A stretch of DNA of 64,000 nucleotides from JAPULR01 sp965238215 (GTDB lineage Bacteria; Chloroflexota; Dehalococcoidia; Lucifugimonadales; GCA-2712585), in contig OZ250180.1 in assembly GCA_965238215.1 (NCBI GenBank), positions 1,488,001 to 1,552,000 on the forward strand, in the 5' to 3' direction. Of the stretch, positions 61,300 through 64,000 are shown piece after piece. Each line of letters begins with the position of its first letter. Position 1 is the first letter of the stretch. The notes under the pieces were generated by a model that did not search any database, was not told where the DNA came from, and was given only the letters and a program-made list of their open reading frames with translations. The position numbers were made by a program, and so were the translations under genes.

Positions 61300-61617
61300 C
61301 TATAGTCTTCTGGCGAGATCCAAGGCTCTCGGAATATCCCGTCGCTGGCTGTCCTTATCGCCTCCCGCGAGCAGGATTATCAGGGACTTTCCTCTCTGGA
61401 CGAAGTACACCCGGTAGCCCGGGCCATATGGGATCCGGATTTCGGAAACGCCCTCGCCTACCGGCGCAGCGTCTCCTAGATTGCCCTGGGCCAGCCTACG
61501 AATGCGTTTGTCAATTCGCACCCTAGCCTCCCTATCCCTAAGCCGTCGGAACCATCTGGAGAAAACCTCCGTCTGCTGGATCTCAACAGTCACGCCATTG
61601 TAGCCCCTGGGATACAA
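61300..61617 (-). CDS. HigB/RelE-type toxin (phage Gp49-like)
   Basis: 105 residues. FSRWFRRLRDREARVRIDKR, GDAAPVGEGVSEIRIPYGPG then YRVYFVQRGKSLIILLAGG match the RelE/ParE superfamily branch that pairs with the adjacent antidote. Toxin first, antitoxin second. A GTG 24 nt further in is an alternative start. Confidence 0.87.
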   Translation of the reverse strand: MYPRGYNGVTVEIQQTEVFSRWFRRLRDREARVRIDKRIRRLAQGNLGDAAPVGEGVSEIRIPYGPGYRVYFVQRGKSLIILLAGGDKDSQRRDIPRALDLARRL

Positions 61618-61621
61618 TGGG

Positions 61622-62191
61622 TCAACCGCCGAAGGAGCGTCGCTGCCTTCTGGCCTGGCGCATGAAGTGTCGCAACAGGGAGCCGTCGAAGCCCAGGGCT
61701 GCGGCCCTCTTCGCTGATTCCTCAGCGGAGTCTTCGTCTCCCAGGTAGGCGTTGGCCAGCGCGCCGATGGCGTGGGCCGAAGGAGACTGGTCGTTTAATT
61801 CTAAGGTTTTCGCCACATCCTCCAAGGCCCGTTTGGGCTGTCCTAGTTCCCAAAACGCAGCTGCGCGGTTGTTGTAGGCGTCGGCGTGGTTGGGATTCAG
61901 CCGAATGGCCTGGGTAAAATCCTCGACGGCCGGCATCTGCTCCTTGAGATGGACATAGGCCAGCCCTCGGTTGTAGTAGGCTTCGGCGTTGGCGGGGTCC
62001 AGCCGCACCACCTGATCGAAGTCGCGTATGGCGGCCACGGGTTCCACGAGCTGGCCATAGAGGACGCCCCGCTGATAGTAGGACTCGGAGTCGGCGGGGT
62101 TGCCCTCTATCATGGCCGTCAACTCGCTCACGGACCGTTGGAGAGTATCAATCTCCGAAAAGCTGCTATCGTTGGCTTGGGCGTTCTGCAT
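61622..62191 (-). CDS. TPR-repeat protein
   Basis: 189 residues from the ATG of MQNAQANDSS. Four TPR units are visible, with canonical SYYQRGVLYGQLVEPVAAIR, AYYNRGLAYVHLKEQMPAVE and AYNNRAAAFWELGQPKRALE. No signal peptide or partner domain. It probably mediates protein contacts. A longer frame runs upstream through the tRNA-Pro gene and is not credible. Confidence 0.88.
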   Translation of the reverse strand: MQNAQANDSSFSEIDTLQRSVSELTAMIEGNPADSESYYQRGVLYGQLVEPVAAIRDFDQVVRLDPANAEAYYNRGLAYVHLKEQMPAVEDFTQAIRLNPNHADAYNNRAAAFWELGQPKRALEDVAKTLELNDQSPSAHAIGALANAYLGDEDSAEESAKRAAALGFDGSLLRHFMRQARRQRRSFGG

Positions 62192-62222
62192 TAGAGAAGG
62201 TTGGAGCCAGTGGTGGTGAAAG

Positions 62223-62296
62223 TCGGGGAGCCGGGATTTGAACCCGGGGCCTCTACGTCCCGAACGTAGCGCGCTGCCAAACTGCGCCACTCCCCG
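62223..62296 (-). tRNA. tRNA-Pro(CGG)
   Basis: On the minus strand: acceptor CGGGGAG/CTCCCCG, D-arm GCGC...GCGC, anticodon stem CTACG/CGTAG with loop TTCGGGA (anticodon CGG), T-arm CCGGG-TTCAAAT-CCCGG, discriminator A. CCA is not encoded, unlike tRNA-Gly in the same window. Confidence 0.96.
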
Positions 62297-62477
62297 CAAG
62301 TCTAAAGGACGGAACAATTGTAGACGCCACGGGACGCATACGGCAAGGGCGCAAAATTCACCCCTTCCACTCACTTTCCAGACACTTCATTCCACGCCCG
62401 CCCTCGGACAGTCCATCGTAGGCGTGAATCCTTCCTTTTCCCTGCTTTCTCCTGCCAATTTGGCAAGGTCGGCAGGG

Positions 62478-62506
62478 TTGACAGTGCAATTGCTCAATGC
62501 TACCTT
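62478..62506 (+). promoter_or_regulatory. Candidate promoter for the terminal SBP gene
   Basis: A perfect -35 TTGACA at 62478-62483, 17-nt spacer, and a weak -10 TACCTT at 62501-62506, about 97 nt upstream of the start codon. The rest of the 62297-62603 gap has no gene. Confidence 0.45.
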
Positions 62507-62603
62507 TACCGCGCAATGTGTCTCTGTGATTAACGGAGGCGCTACCCGTTTATGCTGGCTTCATACCGAGGGTTAAGCTAAAACTTCTACACTAGGAGGC
62601 AAG

Positions 62604-64000
62604 ATGGTGACTTTACCCAGAAGACTTCTAAGAAAGAGCGCTCTATTAGCCTTGCTGGCCGCTGCGTCGCTGGCGCTGATCATAGTAGCCTGCGGCACCG
62701 ACGAGGAAGAGCCGGCGGCCCCCGCGGCCACGGCCGCTCCCACTGCGGCCCCCGCCACTGCAGCGCCGGCACCCACTGCGGCACCTGCCACAGCGGCGCC
62801 GGCTCCCACTGCGGCTCCCACCCCGGCGCCCACCCCGATGGAGCCGGAACTGGTAAGCCCCAAGCTCATCGTCTCCATGGCTCCGCCCACCCACCAGGTG
62901 AGGCTGCCGTACATGACCTTCCAGAGTTCTAGCGGGCCCCTCCATAACCTCTATGACTACTTGGTGGGCAAGCATCGGAAGACCGCGGAGGTGGAGAACA
63001 CCCACATCGCCGAGTCCTGGTCCGTCGATCCCGGCGCCACAACCTGGATCTTCGAACTGAAGGAGAACATCCCCTACTACATGAACGGCGAGGCCAGCGA
63101 CACCCACTTCTTCTCCCCCGAAGACGTGCGGCACACCTGGTTGCTGCAGGCCGGCGAAAGGTCCGACCGGTCCAACAATTCCGGCACCTACGCCCCCTGG
63201 CTCAAGAGCGCCGACGACATCGTGATCGACGGCAACACCTTGACCTGGAACCTGGACCTGGTGCACCCGGACTTGAACGTCTACGTGTCCGAGGACTGGA
63301 CCTTCGGCATCATCAGCGAGTCCTACTGGAACGCCGTGGGAGGCGAGGACGGCTACATCGACCATCCCATCGGCATGGGCGCCTACAGCTTTGTGGAGTA
63401 CGTGGACAACGAGCATTTCCTGCTGGAAAAGAACGTTGGTCACTACCGCAAGGAGCCGGAGTTTGACCAGCTTCAGTTCCTCTGGAACAAGGAGACCGCA
63501 ACGATCTTGGCCCAGCTCCTGACTGAAGAGGTCCACATCGGGGTGCTGCCCAGCGACCAGCATGAAGAGGTTGTGGCTCGCGGGATGAAGATTGCCAAGA
63601 GCACACTGCCCAGCTTCCACATGTGGGCTACCATACCCTATTATCAGCCCGTTTCCTTCAGGGACGAGCCCACCCCCAACTATGACGAGACAGTCCCGAC
63701 CCGAAATGTTAAGGTAAGGGAAGCTCTCAACATAGCCATCGACCGGGAGCGGATCAACACCTCGTTCTTCAAGGGCGACGCCATACCCAGCGCCGTGTCC
63801 CACATGGCCGAGTGGTGGGACTTCTTCCAGGACCGGTGGGCTCCCATTCCCGGCCCCGATGGCAACACCGGCGCCGCCGGCGGCTGGCCGTATCCCTATG
63901 ACCCGGAAAGAGCCAAGGAGCTGCTGGCCGAAGCCGGCTATCCCGAGGGCTTCGAGCTTGATTTCTTCGCCCCCGACAACCTGGGCGGCTTGCCGGAAAT
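62604..64000 (+). CDS. Oligopeptide-type ABC transporter substrate-binding lipoprotein (SBP family 5), 3' end outside window
   Basis: Open for 465 codons to the window edge. Start ATG with SD AGGAGG. Signal peptide with lipobox IVAC (Cys about 30), an Ala/Pro/Thr-rich linker (about 37-75), then a family 5 domain: LHNLYDYLVGKHRKTAEVEN, AESWSVDPGATTWIFELKEN, YFMNGE-like loop, and VREALNIAIDRERINTSFF. It probably binds a peptide, nickel chelate or other small solute. The Ala-Pro linker creates a long spurious frame on the other strand. Confidence 0.92.
   Translation, partial: MVTLPRRLLRKSALLALLAAASLALIIVACGTDEEEPAAPAATAAPTAAPATAAPAPTAAPATAAPAPTAAPTPAPTPMEPELVSPKLIVSMAPPTHQVRLPYMTFQSSSGPLHNLYDYLVGKHRKTAEVENTHIAESWSVDPGATTWIFELKENIPYYMNGEASDTHFFSPEDVRHTWLLQAGERSDRSNNSGTYAPWLKSADDIVIDGNTLTWNLDLVHPDLNVYVSEDWTFGIISESYWNAVGGEDGYIDHPIGMGAYSFVEYVDNEHFLLEKNVGHYRKEPEFDQLQFLWNKETATILAQLLTEEVHIGVLPSDQHEEVVARGMKIAKSTLPSFHMWATIPYYQPVSFRDEPTPNYDETVPTRNVKVREALNIAIDRERINTSFFKGDAIPSAVSHMAEWWDFFQDRWAPIPGPDGNTGAAGGWPYPYDPERAKELLAEAGYPEGFELDFFAPDNLGGLPE

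Noticed and set aside
61622..62374. 250-residue form of the TPR protein
   Set aside because: The extension runs through the tRNA-Pro gene; the ATG at 62191 gives a normal TPR start.
62646..63803. 385-codon minus-strand frame
   Set aside because: It is antisense to the SBP gene, whose lipobox, linker and family 5 motifs are clear; the Gly/Ala/Val-rich sequence mirrors the Ala-Pro linker on the other strand.

Overview
The window looks like a chromosomal stretch of a marine or groundwater Chloroflexota of the Dehalococcoidia/SAR202 type. This is an inference from gene content: amidases with small partner subunits, a TcuA-like flavoprotein, a CoxL-like molybdoenzyme, a phosphotriesterase-like hydrolase, a PQQ-type sugar dehydrogenase and many lipoprotein solute-binding proteins. 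Composition is GC-rich with standard bacterial start signals (ATG, GTG and TTG, often with GGAGG). At least one UGA is almost certainly read as selenocysteine (SelW-like gene at 34257-34532), so TGA interruptions elsewhere need care.

Layout. 1-7.3 kb: a complete phosphate regulon on the minus strand (phoB-phoR, then pstS-pstC-pstA-pstB-phoU) with five 10/11-bp direct repeats upstream of pstS that look like a PHO box. 7.3-19.2 kb: mixed metabolism, including a FAD oxidoreductase, a small phage-like 'HGxxSK' protein, a crotonase, an anchored RskA-like surface protein, RidA, two tiny desulforedoxin-like proteins beside an 8-oxoguanine glycosylase gene with an in-frame TGA, the prfA-prmC release-factor pair, and an amidase/AtzG-like/cupin/FAH-hydrolase operon. 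19.5-24.7 kb: a phosphonate/phosphite-type ABC transporter (SBP, ATPase, two permeases) converging on a fused EtfB-EtfA gene. 24.7-29.3 kb: a VLRF1-type peptidyl-tRNA hydrolase, MutS2 with a Smr domain, and a glucose/sorbosone dehydrogenase lipoprotein, co-oriented. VLRF1 plus MutS2 suggests ribosome-collision rescue. 29.4-36.1 kb: hydrolases, a second amidase module, tRNA-Gly(CCC), a DUF433/PIN toxin-antitoxin pair, a protoglobin, the SelW-like selenoprotein, a cupin and a partially duplicated small membrane protein. 36.2-42.2 kb: CoxL-like subunit, NucS-like nuclease, VapBC and a radical-SAM/HhH protein.

42-58.4 kb is different. Every intergenic gap is loaded with short palindromic repeats in at least five families. 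One 23-27-nt hairpin unit is found nested inside three of the others. The region also holds a second HGxxSK gene, an interrupted HNH-endonuclease gene, type I restriction specificity (HsdS) scraps and a REP-associated transposase (RAYT) fragment. Intact genes lie between: an RDD protein, an amino-acid SBP, a cyclase-family hydrolase, HicAB, a phosphotriesterase-like enzyme, a BioD/DRTGG protein, speD-speE, an FmdB-like zinc ribbon and dtd. 56.5-60.7 kb is a Fur-family regulator plus znuA-znuC-znuB operon in which about 1 kb of repeats, including a 288-bp tandem duplication, separates znuC from znuB. The window ends with a HigA/HigB-like pair, a TPR protein, tRNA-Pro(CGG) and the 5' part of an oligopeptide-type SBP running off the edge.

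All calls come from reading the sequence and motif recognition; no database search was run.
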